NCBI GenBank assembly: GCA_037044905.1
Contig: JBAOKB010000071.1
Coordinates: 868,001 to 932,000, forward strand
From: Hortaea werneckii
Taxonomy: Eukaryota; Ascomycota; Dothideomycetes; Mycosphaerellales; Teratosphaeriaceae
Direction of reading: 5' to 3'
DNA: 64,000 nt
Each line of letters starts with the position of its first letter. Position 1 is the first letter of the stretch. Below the pieces are notes generated by a model. It worked only from the letters and a program-made list of their open reading frames with translations, made no database searches and was not told the DNA's origin. Positions 33,722 through 44,781 of this stretch are shown here, piece by piece. The position numbers and the translations under genes were made by a program.

Positions 33722-35921
33722 TTTGATGTATGGTTGGCAAGAGCGAAGCGTAAAGTTTGGACAACGTCTGGGATGAGTCGGGCAATGAGTCTTATAAAAG
33801 ATCGTACCTCTCTCAAAGCTCAGGTGTGTATATCGGCTCAAGTACTTCACATGTGAGGCGCATACATAAAGCTCACAAGCCGAAGACTACGGCTTGCGCT
33901 GTCGTTATTGGCCGGATAAGCGACGGATGTCTCTCCCGGTTATCATCGCTGAAATGGTCAGCCATTTTAGCCGGAAGTCGTACTGCACCGTCCTCACAAT
34001 ATACCTATGCGCAAGGTATAAACCTGGCCTCTCCTTGTAAATCGAATATCTGTCTTTTGCTCTACACTTCAACTTGCGTGCTCGACTTGTCGCGTAGCGA
34101 AAACGCCGAGAGTGCGCAGCTTTCATCACTTGAAAAGAGGACTCTTGGAAATGAATTTGAGGTTGGAAAGCCTGATTCACGTATTGGAATGAGTGAGGCC
34201 ATGACAAAGCGTGGTAATAGACTATTTCGCGAAGAAAGACCTTTTGCCATACGAGGGGTGCCTGGCCTCTCAGCATATCAGTCCGCGATGAGGAAAAGCT
34301 GAAAGAATTCCATCTCGCCCACACAACCATTCCGAGACGTACTCTTAACGCCAGTCGACAAGCAGAGGTACATCAGAGTCGTTTGGGGAAATGAGCAGTG
34401 GCGAGTGGCCCCGCGAATTTCTCCATTATCCTCCGCACAGATAGAGCGAGACAGGGCTCCGTCGACACCTCAACCCCACTTCGACATATCTGACCATGGA
34501 CCTGGCGACCAGATGAGCGAGACACAATTGCGCGGCATTCTTCCACACCGTCCTCTCACGCAGAGGTATCTCCGGCTAACTACAGGATCTCGCTCCTCGG
34601 CGGCGGTTTTACGGTTTTACGGTCGAGCCAAGTAATGGGTAGGAGAAGACTGACTAAAGATGCCGCAGAAGGCGGTTTCGGTCGGCTTTACCAACTTCGG
34701 AGTTGGCCGTCATGGATTCTGCGAATGGGAAGTAGTACTGTGACAGGCACGGTGAAGCAGAGCAGGTCTTGCCAACGGATGCTACGAGCGCGGTGCTGCT
34801 GAGACTGGTATCAGAGATGGTACGCATCCAAGACTATCCCGGTGCAGGCAAGGATCGCGTGGCACAGAAGCACAAGAGTGGGTTTCATCATGCATAGCCG
34901 CGATGTTCGCCTCCATCATCGTCGCGATACAATTCCTGGTCGCCTACCGCGGCCGCGGTGCGTATGGCATGCTCGGACGCCGTTTCGCTCTAACTACTGT
35001 ACAGATCCAAAGGCGGTGCCGTGCCGACTGTTCGACAAATGAGCTGGCGAGACAGCCGCTCCTATACGCCCTGTACGATAGTACGAACAGGACGAGTACG
35101 TACGAATAGATTTGCTTCACCAGTCGTCTCGATGCTCGGGCATATTCTGCACCCTCGCCGCGCACTTGCGCCATCTCACGTGGCAAGGTCGCGGCAATGG
35201 CGTCAGCCAAGCTATGGCAACTTCCATCTGGACCTGTACCGTACACTTTCACCACCACCACAAGGTTTGGCTTACCCTACGCCACCACTCGATTACTTAC
35301 CTGTTAGCGTGAGAAAGACAGGCCTATACCCACCTTTTTCACATACGCAACATGTCCAGCCGTCAGCGACAGTCCAGTTGTCTACGCGCCGCTGCCAGAG
35401 TCGTCGCGGCGCAAGACGACCTATACCGCACTATACTCCACACACTAAGCTTCGCCATGCCGGAGAAGAAAGCGGAGAACACCAAACGACGAGCTTCATA
35501 ATCGGTCCTTCATCTCTTGGGAGACTTGGGACTCTAACCGTATCTTTCCCCTTTGACGAGCCTCCGAAATTCAGGCCTCCGCGCACGGCTTTGTAATGGA
35601 CAACGGTATACATTGGCACCGCCGCCTCCGAGGCCTTGGTCCTCCCTTGGCGCCACACCCATTCGCAGACGACATAGCTTGTGCCCTGGGGCCCCCAGGA
35701 GAGAAGCTTTGATCACGATGTCACACGAACCGCATGACATAGTGTTTGGACTATCTGGCCACTCATCTAGGCATAGGGCTGTGTGTGCTCGGCATTGTCA
35801 TTGCTTCCCTTCGTAGGTCAGAATCTTTAATAAGGCCTCCTCCAGACACGATATATTATTTACCCCGTGGGCCTCCCCAGTAGATTTTCCTCCCACAACG
35901 CAACTTCTGCTGCTCTTCATC
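33722..35921. other. 2.2 kb divergent intergenic region; no gene seen
   Basis: Between the GH35 gene and the hexose transporter. A TATA-like TTATAAAAG lies near 33792, about 70 bp from the GH35 start but on the opposite strand orientation. Frames up to 190 codons (for example 35021-35596) are Arg/Pro/Ser-rich, overlap on both strands and show no domain, so I regard them as accidental. A CT-rich leader precedes 35922. Confidence 0.5.
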
Positions 35922-37889
35922 ATGGGTCTCGGAAACTTGTGAGTTGAGCTCCTACTCCGTGCCCGCACCTACCGTCGCGCTGACACTGAAGCAGTTCTAT
36001 GAAAATCAATGGCGCCCATTGCGGTATTGAGGCCATTGTGTTGGGCATTGTCACCAACATTGGTGGCTTCCTCTTCGGATATGACACCGTATGTGCCTTT
36101 CTTGATGCCACCGAGATGCTGCTAAGCTCTAACCTTGCGATCAGGGTCAAATTTCTGGCATGCTCCTTTTCAGAGACTTCAACGTCCGTTTTGGTCAAGT
36201 CGAACCCGGCGAGCCTGACTACCCCGATCTGAACCCCGAAATTGAATCTATCTTGGTCTCTCTCATGAGTATCGGCTCTCTTCTTGGTGCTCTGTCCGGT
36301 GCATACACCGCCGACTGGTGGGGTCGACGATGGAGTTTGACATTCGGTGTTGGCCTTTTCATTATTGGCAACATTATCCAGATCACAGCCATGCAATCTT
36401 GGGTACACATGATGATGGGACGATTCGTTGCCGGCCTCGGTGTCGGTAACCTGAGGTATGCGCTGCTCGCCACATGCTTATGTTTGCAACGCTGACAACT
36501 TTGCTAGTGTTGGCGTGCCAATGTTCCAGTCCGAATGCCTGCCGCGTGAAATCCGAGGTGCTGTCGTCGCATCTTACCAGCTCATGATCACGATTGGTAT
36601 CCTGATTTCCAACATCATCAATTATGGCGTACGGGAGATTGAAGAGCAGTCCGCTTCCTGGAGAATTGTCATTGGACTCGGTATTGCCTTCTCCCTGCCT
36701 CTCGGGATTGGTATCCTCTTCGCGCCCGAATCACCCCGCTGGCTCGCCAATCGAGACCGTTGGGACGAAGCTCGCGTTTCGATGGCGCGCCTACGCGGAA
36801 TGAAGCACGACTTGAACAACCAGCTCGTCGAGGATGACTGGAGAGAAATGTACGACAACATCAAGGAACAGAAGAGTGCTGGTACTGGTTCCTGGCTGGA
36901 GTGTTTTACCGGTAATGGCGAAAAGCCTCGTATCGTCTATCGCACTTTCTTGGGCATGTTTGTGCACTTCTTCCAGCAGTGGACTGGCGTCAACTACTTC
37001 TTCTACGTAAGGATTACTACCCATAATCTCCCCGCTTCGCTTCGCTAACCATGAATAGTACGGAGCAACCATTTTCGACTCTGCCGGCATTGAGGATCCT
37101 ATCCGAGTACAACTCATCCTTGGTGCCGTCAATGTGGCCACTACTTTCCCGGGTCTCTACATGATCGAAAAGTTCGGCCGCCGACTGCCACTCATCATTG
37201 GCGCGGCCTGGCAGGCTGCCTGGCTTCTCATCTTCGCTAGTGTCGCGACCGCCAAGCCCCCCACCGAGAATGAAAGCTCCGGTATCGTCATGATTGTCGC
37301 GGCTTGCATGTTCATTGCTTCCTTTGCCATGACCTGGGGTCCGTTCGCTTGGGCTGTCATCGGTGAGACGTATCCGCTGCGAACTAGGGCCAAGCAAGCT
37401 TCTGTCGCCACTGCTTCCAACTGGCTCGGTACGTACCATATCCACGTCCAAATCCGTTGTCTTTCGAAAAAGTTGGCTAACTCGAAAATTAGGAAACTTC
37501 CTCATTGGTTTCCTTACGCCATACGCCGACGATGGTATCAGCTACCGCTTCGGTTACGTCTTCTTCGCCTGCAACTTCATTGCGGGACTTGGGGCTTATC
37601 TGTTCTTGTTCGAAACCAAGTCTTTGTCCCTGGAGAATGTCGTAAGAATTCTTGTCTCCCTCCGACTTCAGTCGAGTTGACTAACCGTTTTTGCACTTAG
37701 GACAAGATGTACTCCGACAAGAGCCTGAAGGCCTGGCAGAGCACCAAGTGGCTGCCAGAGGGCTATGTTAGCCGTAGCGAACGTGACCCGACTTACTTCG
37801 AGCGCCGCCGCTCTTCCGTCATGCAGGGCGAGGGCAAGAAGCATGAGGGCTCCGATAGTGACGACCACCTCCACACCGAGCGTGCGTAG
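35922..37889 (+). CDS. Hexose transporter, MFS sugar porter family, seven exons
   Basis: Plasma-membrane monosaccharide transporter. Exons 35922-35938, 35995-36088, 36145-36455, 36508-37006, 37059-37428, 37493-37641 and 37701-37889 join in frame to 542 residues. The first exon is only 17 bp and ends MGLGNF. Family signatures seen: GGFLFGYDTGQISG, the ADWWGRRWSL motif, VGVPMFQSECLPREIRGA, PESPRWLANRDRWDEA, FFQQWTGVNYFFYYG, EKFGRRLPL, PFAWAVIGETYPLRTR and the FETKSLSLENVDKMY cytosolic signature. The C-terminal tail is short, so it is a carrier and not a long-tailed Snf3/Rgt2 sensor. With the GH35 enzyme next door, uptake of sugars for or from galactoside breakdown is a reasonable but untested idea. 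Confidence 0.92.
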
Positions 37890-39190
37890 ACGCTCGGTTG
37901 AGGTGAAGAAGGTCGGTTTGAGAATCTTGCTTCTCCAATTTCAGTTGAGAAGGAGATTATAGTTGCAGGTTAAGGCGGTGTTGATAGTTTAGTGATAGTC
38001 TGTCTATTCATGAGAACATTTCCACCGCACTACACGATTGTTATCACACTCTTCTTTCCTCATTTCTTTCGACCACTAATGTTTCCCGGGTTGTTAGGTC
38101 CGCGTCTTGATCTAACTTAACAGTTGGCGGTACCATGGCACTCTAAGACAGCTGGATTCATTATCGATTCTTCAACCACTGTCTTAGATCACCCGTCCCG
38201 AGCGTCCGTACATATATACCGGAAGGTGGCAGCGCCATCACGCGTCCTTGGATGAGCGTGTCGACGTGGAGGACTGGCTATCGTTAGTCGTCTACGGAGA
38301 CAGATAAACAGCACTGGAATCTCGTAACAACGAGCGATCTTGACGGGACGAATGGACGGCTGGAGTTGTAAAGATGTTACTTTGAGAATGCATGATAGAT
38401 ATATTGACTCTCTCCAATCTCTCCCTTCTTCTTTCTTCTTTCTTGTCCAAAGGACGGCATATTTTCTTTTACTCTGCTCTGGGAAAATCGAGCTTTTGGG
38501 GGAAGCATCATGGGACAGGGCGACTTTTATAATCGCTCCGCTTAGTCGATACTACTCAGGAAAGACAGGGATCATGTGTTATGCAGCCTAGTTCCTCAAT
38601 CGCTCCGAATACATTCCTACGAAATGTCGTAGTCACTAATCTTTTTTCCAAGTGAGGAATGTAATAAGGCGCAGTAAAACCCGCGGTGATGTTTTACGCC
38701 GTCCGGCCCGTTCCCCCCTCCACCTCGTCTTCCCCGGATCTGCACATAGCAGCGTAGCCACTTACGGCGTAGTAGGAATTAAGAGGCCTTCCTTCGTTTC
38801 TTTCGACATATACTAGGAAGGTTATCGTGTCATCTTCTAAGCTAAAAGTGCAGTGGGTAGAAATAGTTCGCATCCTGTGCAGATCATGGGTCACATGTGC
38901 CGTAGGATTGGGATCTGCGGCTGAGGCGCCCGCGGGTTACACTATACTTCAGCTTGATTTATGCTTGTACTTCTTTCGACACTTTACCGGAGTTGTACAC
39001 GTCTCCATCATATCTGACCGGTTTGTGCCTGTTTCTTCCTTTACGACTGAAACTACGCCCTGTCTTAAGCTGCGACCGATTGCAATCGCACGAGCTGAGC
39101 TGGCGAGAGGTTGCAGGCCACGCATTGTCTTGGATTCTCTTGACGCATTACGACGGAAATCCTACTCAATATCGATTGAGAACTGCCACC
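37890..39190. other. 1.3 kb intergenic; no gene seen
   Basis: 3' flank of the hexose transporter and upstream region of the small cysteine-rich gene. T-rich pockets around 38400-38460. Frames of 66-127 codons at 38340-39210 lack motifs. No RNA gene recognised. Confidence 0.5.
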
Positions 39191-39699
39191 ATGTCACGCA
39201 ATCTATGTAAGACTCCCAAAACCCCCTCCTTCATCTATTGTCGCAAGAAGTAGTGAACAGATTTGAGAAAGAACATAAATAAATGAAGAAATAAGCCCGT
39301 CACGCTGACACCCATCCTCTCTGTCCTTTCCCGCTGGTAGCAAACTGCGACCCCAACTCCGTGCAGACAATCGACCTTCCCTCCGGCTGGGACAGCAACA
39401 ACACCCGCCTCTGCGGCATCAGCTGGCCTTCGGAAACCCCTTACTCGAACCTCTCCGCCTGCTGCTCCGGCCCCCTGGAAGTCTCAAATGGTTGCTTGCA
39501 GTACTGCCCCACTGACCAGCCGAACTTCGAGTTTCTGGGCTGTGCCATCGATCATATTGCGAATGTTAGCAACGGCGGGTCAATCTGCAACCGGAGGTTG
39601 AATGCGGCTGCTGCGGGCATGGGAACGGCGGTGCCCGGGTTGGGACACTGGGTTGGGCTCATAGCGCTTTGGGTGCTTGTTGCGAAGGGTTTCCTGTAG
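39191..39699 (+). CDS. Small eight-cysteine protein with C-terminal hydrophobic segment
   Basis: Exons 39191-39206 (16 bp) and 39341-39699, joined across a 134-bp intron (GTAAGA donor, GGTAG acceptor), give 124 residues starting from an ATG in a perfect GCCACCATG context. The body carries eight Cys: NCDPN, RLCGIS, SACCSG, GCLQYC, GCAID and ICNR, spaced as in compact disulfide-rich fungal surface proteins. The last 19 residues, GHWVGLIALWVLVAKGFL, are hydrophobic and could be a membrane or GPI-type tail. No signal peptide is visible after the chosen start, which is odd for such a protein, so an upstream exon carrying one may have been missed. I recognise no named family. Function unknown. Confidence 0.6.
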
Positions 39700-40220
39700 C
39701 CCTTTTGTCTCCTCTTGGGATCCAGGGTGGTGGGGCTCTTTGCTCGCTACTGTCTAACGGTAGGATTGGGATGTGGGAGGGTGCTGCATCAGGTGGAAAG
39801 TCTTCATCACGGAGATCTGTGGTTCACGGTCCGGCCGCGTTCCCCCCATACGCAGATGAACCGTGGAGAGGCAGATTGCATGCCTTGGTACCCTTATCAA
39901 GGCTCGGAGTCTCCAAGACTGGACGGGCAGCTTGGCTCGCTGGAAAGGGCTGGCAGGGATAGACTCGTACCATGCCTCATGACAAGAATGCTGCATACAC
40001 CAGAGAATTGCAGCATGGGCAAATTGGAACTAGCGCTCTAAGAACACGCAATCCTTCGTACTCGGCAAGTCTCTCTGCCTTACTCATACAAATTAAATCA
40101 GTAAACATCCCATCCCCCACCCTAGTACCCTGTAGTTTCATCACCACAACTCCAAATCCCTATCCCTCTGTTTTCAAGCCAGCAAAGAAACCCCACACAA
40201 CCCTCATCCACCTATCACCC
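39700..40220. other. Convergent 3' flanks; no gene seen
   Basis: 520 bp between the small cysteine-rich gene and IWS1, which end facing each other. Nothing recognisable. Confidence 0.5.
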
Positions 40221-41805
40221 TCACTTCTTAGCTTTACCCGAGTTCAACGCGCTCCTCGCCGCGATCCGCCTGAACGCCTCCCCGCTCCCCGTCTTCGTAT
40301 CCCCCGCCATCGTCACATTGCTCAGATTGTTCACCGGCGCAATGCTATACGTGCCTATGCCAGACCCCTCCACGCGCGCACGATTACTCGCCGTCGGCGC
40401 CGCGAGGATCTTCCGGCGCTTCTCCGCCGCGATGGCAGTCTTCTCCGCCTGGCTCATCGTGCCGTCGCCGAGACGTCGCGCCGCTTGCGAGGTCGCGAGC
40501 ATGGGGTCGTAGGTCCGTTGTTCGACCGGCCGGGATTTGGTCGACTTGGGTTTGTTCAGCACGACCCGCATCCATTCCCCGATGAGCTTTTCCGCCGCCC
40601 GTTTGATTTCCGGTTGCGGTTGGATGGATTTGGTGTAGAAGAGCACGACTTTGCCGATGCCCGAGGCGACAAGGGCTTCTTTGCCGATGTTCATACGGCC
40701 GAGGGATTGGAAGAGTTCGCGCTGGATGCGGTAGTTGGGGAGGGCGCCGTCGTGGTCGGCGGGCTCCAGCATGAAGCGCACCGCTTCTAGGATGTTGGTG
40801 TCAGGGTCGACTAGCTGGGCTTGGATCGTGTTTTTGTTCAGCATCTCCGTGACTTCGCCGATGATAGCTAGCTTGTTTGTCGCGGGTTTGCCGTTCGAAC
40901 GCGCGTTGGCGTCCAGCTCGCATGCTTTCGCCATCCGCTGCCGCATCGTCTCGATCTCGGCGTCGGCCATGGCGTCCAAGTCATCACCGCGGCCACGGCG
41001 GCGAGCAGTTGGGCGATGTGACTTCAATGCTTCGTCCATCTTCTTGTCGAGAGCGCGGCGGCGACCTGTGAAGAGACGTGTTAGCAAGCTCGTCCCACTG
41101 TCGACGGTCAGATCAGGTGTAATACATACGTTCTTCAGGTGTCATGTTCTCCTCATCCACACTAGGACTCCTCCTCGCCCTCGCCTTCTTCTCCCCACCA
41201 CCGCCACCACCAGACGATTTCCCTTTCCGCCCGCGCTTGCCTTCGATAATATCCCCTTCGTCCACCTCATCTTCGTCACCCCCGGCCTTCACCCGCTTAC
41301 TCTTCTTCTCCCGCCGCCCTTCCTTCTTCTTCTTCTTCTTCCGCTCCCGCTCTTCCTCCTCCGTCCGCTTGCGCTTATGCACACCTAATAGACCCACATT
41401 GTCTGAGTCCACCGCTACGGGCTTGTCGGGGATATTCAGCGCGTCCGGGTCGAAGTCTTCAAATTCCCCTTCGTCCAGCTCGTCCAGCTCGCTCTCGTTT
41501 TCGTCGTCGTCGCCGCCTGCTGCGCCTTCGCCGCCTTCGTGCGGCACACCATCGTCATCCTCTGCTGCGGCGGCGGGGCCTTCGTCTGCCCGCTCTTCTT
41601 CCTCCCGCATGGCGGCTGCTGTCTCGGGCGCTTGCTCGTCTTCGAACGCGTCGGGGTCGGCCGTCGGTTGCGCGAGCGGTGGTGTCCGTCCGTGGTCTTC
41701 CTCGTCGATGCCCGGGTTCAGCGGATCGCGCGGGTCGTTGTTGCCCTGAGGCTCTTCCGTGTCCTGCAGCGCCGGCGACCCGGGCGCGGCTTCGAGGTCT
41801 TCCAT
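40221..41805 (-). CDS. IWS1: Transcription elongation factor Iws1/Spn1
   Basis: Nuclear factor that binds Spt6 and RNA polymerase II during elongation and mRNA export. Exons 41130-41805 and 40221-41065 (64-bp intron) give 506 residues. The first 220 residues are acidic and disordered with a long Lys-rich stretch (ERERKKKKKKEGRREKKSKR). The conserved C-terminal half begins MTPEERRRRALDKKMDEAL, then LDAMADAEIETMRQRMAKAC and NKLAIIGEVTEMLNKN. It continues QNA-like IQAQLVDPDTNILEAVRFML, YRIQRELFQSLGRMNI, ASGIGKVVLFYTKS and LIGEWMRVVLNKP, the TFIIS N-terminal (LW) fold. The frame is open above 41805 only with a non-ATG codon, so that ATG is chosen. Divergent from TOM5 with 293 bp between. Confidence 0.94.
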
Positions 41806-42098
41806 GGTAGTGTTGTGGGATCCCAGATGTCTCGCTTGGTACGTCAAGTCGTATATGCAGTCCGGGATTGATTCTGTTGGGTGGTTGAAGCAATGAGACG
41901 CTGGTTGATGTGGTTGTTTGCGATACAGACAGACAGACGTTCCTCCCTTTGGTGATGCACGCGCGCGGACGGAAGTGGTTCCGCGTTGCGCTTCGAAGCT
42001 TCATTCTCACTTCGACGGAGTCCGGCATGTGAAGCGACTTCTGTATTCACCAGCGCATCTCCCACCCGATCTACCACTTCCTCATTAATTACGACATA

Positions 42099-42393
42099 AT
42101 GTTCGGCGGCCGTATGTTTAACTCTTTCACCCATTTAATCGCGGTCCTGTTGTCTAACCGATTCAATAGCACCCCCTCCCCCCTCCCCCGAGGAGCTCCG
42201 CCAGCAGGAAGCCGCCGCGACCCAGACCGTCACGGGTATGGGCGTCATGTGTGTCCTGCTCTACCTTTGTAAGTCCTATCGCTTGAGACCTACGGCTGCT
42301 CTGGCTCGAAAACCGCACTGCTCTCGTATGCGCGGATCGCTAATGTGGTGATTAGCCCCTTTCGCCGTCGACTATGCGAAGAAGTTGATCTAA
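42099..42393 (+). CDS. TOM5: Mitochondrial outer membrane translocase subunit Tom5
   Basis: Small tail-anchored subunit of the TOM protein-import complex. Three tiny exons, 42099-42111 (13 bp), 42170-42268 and 42356-42393, give 49 residues. The start is MFGG followed by a proline run, then SPEELRQQEAAATQTV and one membrane segment VMCVLLYLSPFAVDYAKKLI. The closing LYLSPFAVD-Y-KK-I block is the conserved signature of fungal Tom5. Introns are 58 and 87 bp with good GTATGT/GTAAGT donors. Because no exon exceeds 99 bp the gene is easily missed by automatic annotation. Confidence 0.88.
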
Positions 42394-42922
42394 ACACACC
42401 CTTTCCCGGTGACCATGCACGAGCGGGTACGAGGACTGAAACAAATCATGTAAGAACTGGGATCCGAAGGTGTTGTTTGTTCCGCTATAAGGGCGAAGCG
42501 TTAGAGGATGAAGAAAGTGTATGATATTTGTACAGTAACAAAAGTGTATACCCGCCGAAAGAATCATTCAAGATAAAAAGTGCTGTAGGGGATTGAGGTC
42601 CTGTGTGTTTCGCAAAAGCATAGATACGGTGGTGGGCGACGTCGTGGAGTGCTTGCGATATGGGCTTTGTATAGTGGAGAGCGATAGAAGCTCGTAGTCC
42701 GTTCAAGTGTGGAAGGGTTCAATTGTAAAAGGGTTCAAGTGTGGGAGGATTCAAGTGTCGAAGGGTACCAGTGTGAAAGGGATAGACGCATCTAAGTCTC
42801 GCACTTTCATCCTACAAAACGCCTCGCTGGCAAGAAAGGAAAGGCTCCCTCCTACGGATTCCCAACCGATTCCTATGTCCTCCATACATCCCATAACCAT
42901 CTAAACAACCTCTTCTCTCCTC
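42394..42922. other. Convergent 3' flanks of TOM5 and NUP57
   Basis: 529 bp between two genes that end facing each other. Contains the 16-bp tandem repeat at 42702-42781. No gene seen. Confidence 0.55.
42702..42781. repeat. 16-bp minisatellite, five units
   Basis: Five head-to-tail copies of a 16-mer with consensus TTCAAGTGTGGAAGGG; units begin at 42702, 42718, 42734, 42750 and 42766, each differing from the consensus at one to four positions. It is in noncoding DNA between the TOM5 and NUP57 stop codons. Confidence 0.9.
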
Positions 42923-44374
42923 TCATCTCCTTCCACCATCTCCCTGCTTCACACCCTGCCACTCCTCAAACTCCTTCCTCACCTCCTCTAACTCCCACCC
43001 CAAATGCCTCAACTGCCCATCATAATCCCTCAGAATCTTCTGCGTCTTCTCCACCACATAGTCGGGGACTTTTCCTGCGTTCCCACCGCCCTCACCCACA
43101 CCATCCTTCGCCTGCATCCCACCCCCACCTATCCTCTTCGTCTCCTCCTCTAACCACCGCGCCCGATCCCGCAGCGCCACCATCCTGCCCCAAATATCGT
43201 CTTCGCGCCCCACGAACGACGGGTCATTGACCGAGTGACTCAGCGCTAACAGCTGCTTCCGCAACCCTTCCTCCTGCGCATCAAGCGCATATCCCCTGTT
43301 CCGCAGAATCTGCACCTTGACCGCCAGCCGCAACGTCCGCTCCCGCAGCGCCACATGCTGCCGGCGCCGCTCCTCCAGGCTCACCGATATCCGCTCCTGG
43401 TGCGCCGCGATGATCGCCGACAGGCTGTTGTACATCTCGTGCAAGCGGGCGCGCAGGTTGTTGACGAAGTTGGCTTGGTACTCGACGCGGTCGCCTAGGG
43501 CTTTGAATCCCCGGACCAGCACGGGGACCATTTTCGTCCCTTCGTTCTCCGGGCCTGAGAGCGCGGGCGCCTCGCTGAGCGCTCGTTCCCAGTCGTCTTC
43601 TTTCTCCCCTTGCGTTGGGTGGTAGAAGGGCGCGTAGGCGGCGTTGACGGCGTTGTAGAGGTAGGTTTGCAGCAGAGTGTCTTGGGAGTTGGGATCCCAT
43701 TTTCGCACGAGGTTTTCGGTTTGCGTGATTACGCCGGTGCGTTCGGTAGGGTTTAGGCCGACTTGGGAGAGGCGCGTGCGGGCGAGGTCTTGTTGTTGGG
43801 CTAGCGAGAGGCCTGGGGGGAATTGGGAAGCGGAGTTGGAGGTCAGTGGGTTGAAACCGCCGAAGAGGGATGATTGCTGCTGCTGTTGTTGCTGTGGCTG
43901 CTGCGACTGTTGCTGATTGGTGGTGTTGCCAAAGAGGGAGCTGCCGCCTTGGTTCTGGTTGGACTGCTGGGTGTTGTTATTGCCGCCAAACAGGCTCGAC
44001 CCGCCTGTGTTTTGCTGCTGTTGGGTGTTGCCAAACAAGCTTGAGCCGCCGGTATTTTGATTTTGCTGAGTGTTGCCGCCAAATAGGCCACCGCCGCCAC
44101 CACTGCTGCCTCCTACGGTAGATGCACCGAACAGTCCACCGCCAGCGTTTTGTTGTTGTTGTTGTTGTGGTTGCTGTTGCTGCTGACCCCCACCAAACAA
44201 GCTGCTTCCTCCTGTGTTTGACTGCCCAAACAACGAGCCACCGCCGGTGTTGCTGGTCTGCTGGTTGTTGTTACCGAACAGAGAACCACCTCCGCCGGTA
44301 TTCGAGCTCTGCTGGTTGTTCCCGAAAAGTGATGAGCCGCCTGTATTCGACGTGGTGTTGCCGAAGAGCGACAT
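42923..44374 (-). CDS. NUP57: FG-nucleoporin Nup57 (Nup54 homologue)
   Basis: Central-channel nucleoporin of the Nsp1/Nup62 complex. Single exon of 483 residues from the ATG at 44374. Residues 1-190 are Gly/Gln/Asn-rich with at least ten SLFG or GLFG repeats forming the permeability barrier, including long Gln runs. From FGGFNPLTSNSASQFPPGLS onward the protein becomes the conserved alpha-helical part: ENLVRKWDPNSQDTLLQTYL, YNAVNAAYAPFYHPT, KMVPVLVRGFKALGDRVEYQ and coiled coils (LEERRRQHVALRERTLRLAVKVQILRNRG split over several heptads). Near the end, PDYVVEKTQKILRDYDGQL and LEEVRKEFEEW are typical of Nup54/57. Length is normal. Confidence 0.92.
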   Translation of the reverse strand: MSLFGNTTSNTGGSSLFGNNQQSSNTGGGGSLFGNNNQQTSNTGGGSLFGQSNTGGSSLFGGGQQQQQPQQQQQQNAGGGLFGASTVGGSSGGGGGLFGGNTQQNQNTGGSSLFGNTQQQQNTGGSSLFGGNNNTQQSNQNQGGSSLFGNTTNQQQSQQPQQQQQQQSSLFGGFNPLTSNSASQFPPGLSLAQQQDLARTRLSQVGLNPTERTGVITQTENLVRKWDPNSQDTLLQTYLYNAVNAAYAPFYHPTQGEKEDDWERALSEAPALSGPENEGTKMVPVLVRGFKALGDRVEYQANFVNNLRARLHEMYNSLSAIIAAHQERISVSLEERRRQHVALRERTLRLAVKVQILRNRGYALDAQEEGLRKQLLALSHSVNDPSFVGREDDIWGRMVALRDRARWLEEETKRIGGGGMQAKDGVGEGGGNAGKVPDYVVEKTQKILRDYDGQLRHLGWELEEVRKEFEEWQGVKQGDGGRR

Positions 44375-44781
44375 GGTTTTTGGTGTGCGGTGCAGAACAC
44401 GCGTGTAGAGGAGCAGGATGTGGAGTGTTGGACAGCCTGAAGGAGATCTCCAGTGTCCTGATGAAATGTCACCGTCTCCAGTCGGCTCCTCGGATCGATG
44501 GTGAGTGTGGTGGCGTCTGAGTGGTATGGATGTAAACCGATGTTCTTCTGGCAAACAATTGATTGAAGCTTTACCTCGCACTGTGAGACTGTCCGCTTCG
44601 CGACGCGCTAGTGAAAGCTCAGCTTCGCATCAGGCACCCAGCCAATCGGGCGTTCCCATACTCGCTGCACTCCTCCGCCAACCCATGGAACCTGCCGGTC
44701 GACTTCACCACTCATTACCACCGCCGACTTCACCCATTCCGCCACCCCTTCCGCTGCCATTGCGTGCCATAATCCGACACG
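44375..44781. other. Divergent promoter between NUP57 and complex I gene
   Basis: 407 bp between outward-facing housekeeping genes. No coding frame of note and no recognised site. Confidence 0.5.

Noticed and set aside
33757..34302. 181-codon plus-strand frame starting opposite the GH35 leader
   Set aside because: It has no domain, overlaps the GH35 promoter on the other strand and shows no conserved-looking block.
35021..35596. 191-codon plus-strand frame in the GH35-hexose transporter gap
   Set aside because: Arg/Pro/Ser/His-rich with no domain, overlapped by other frames on both strands, and no splice or promoter signals consistent with a gene.
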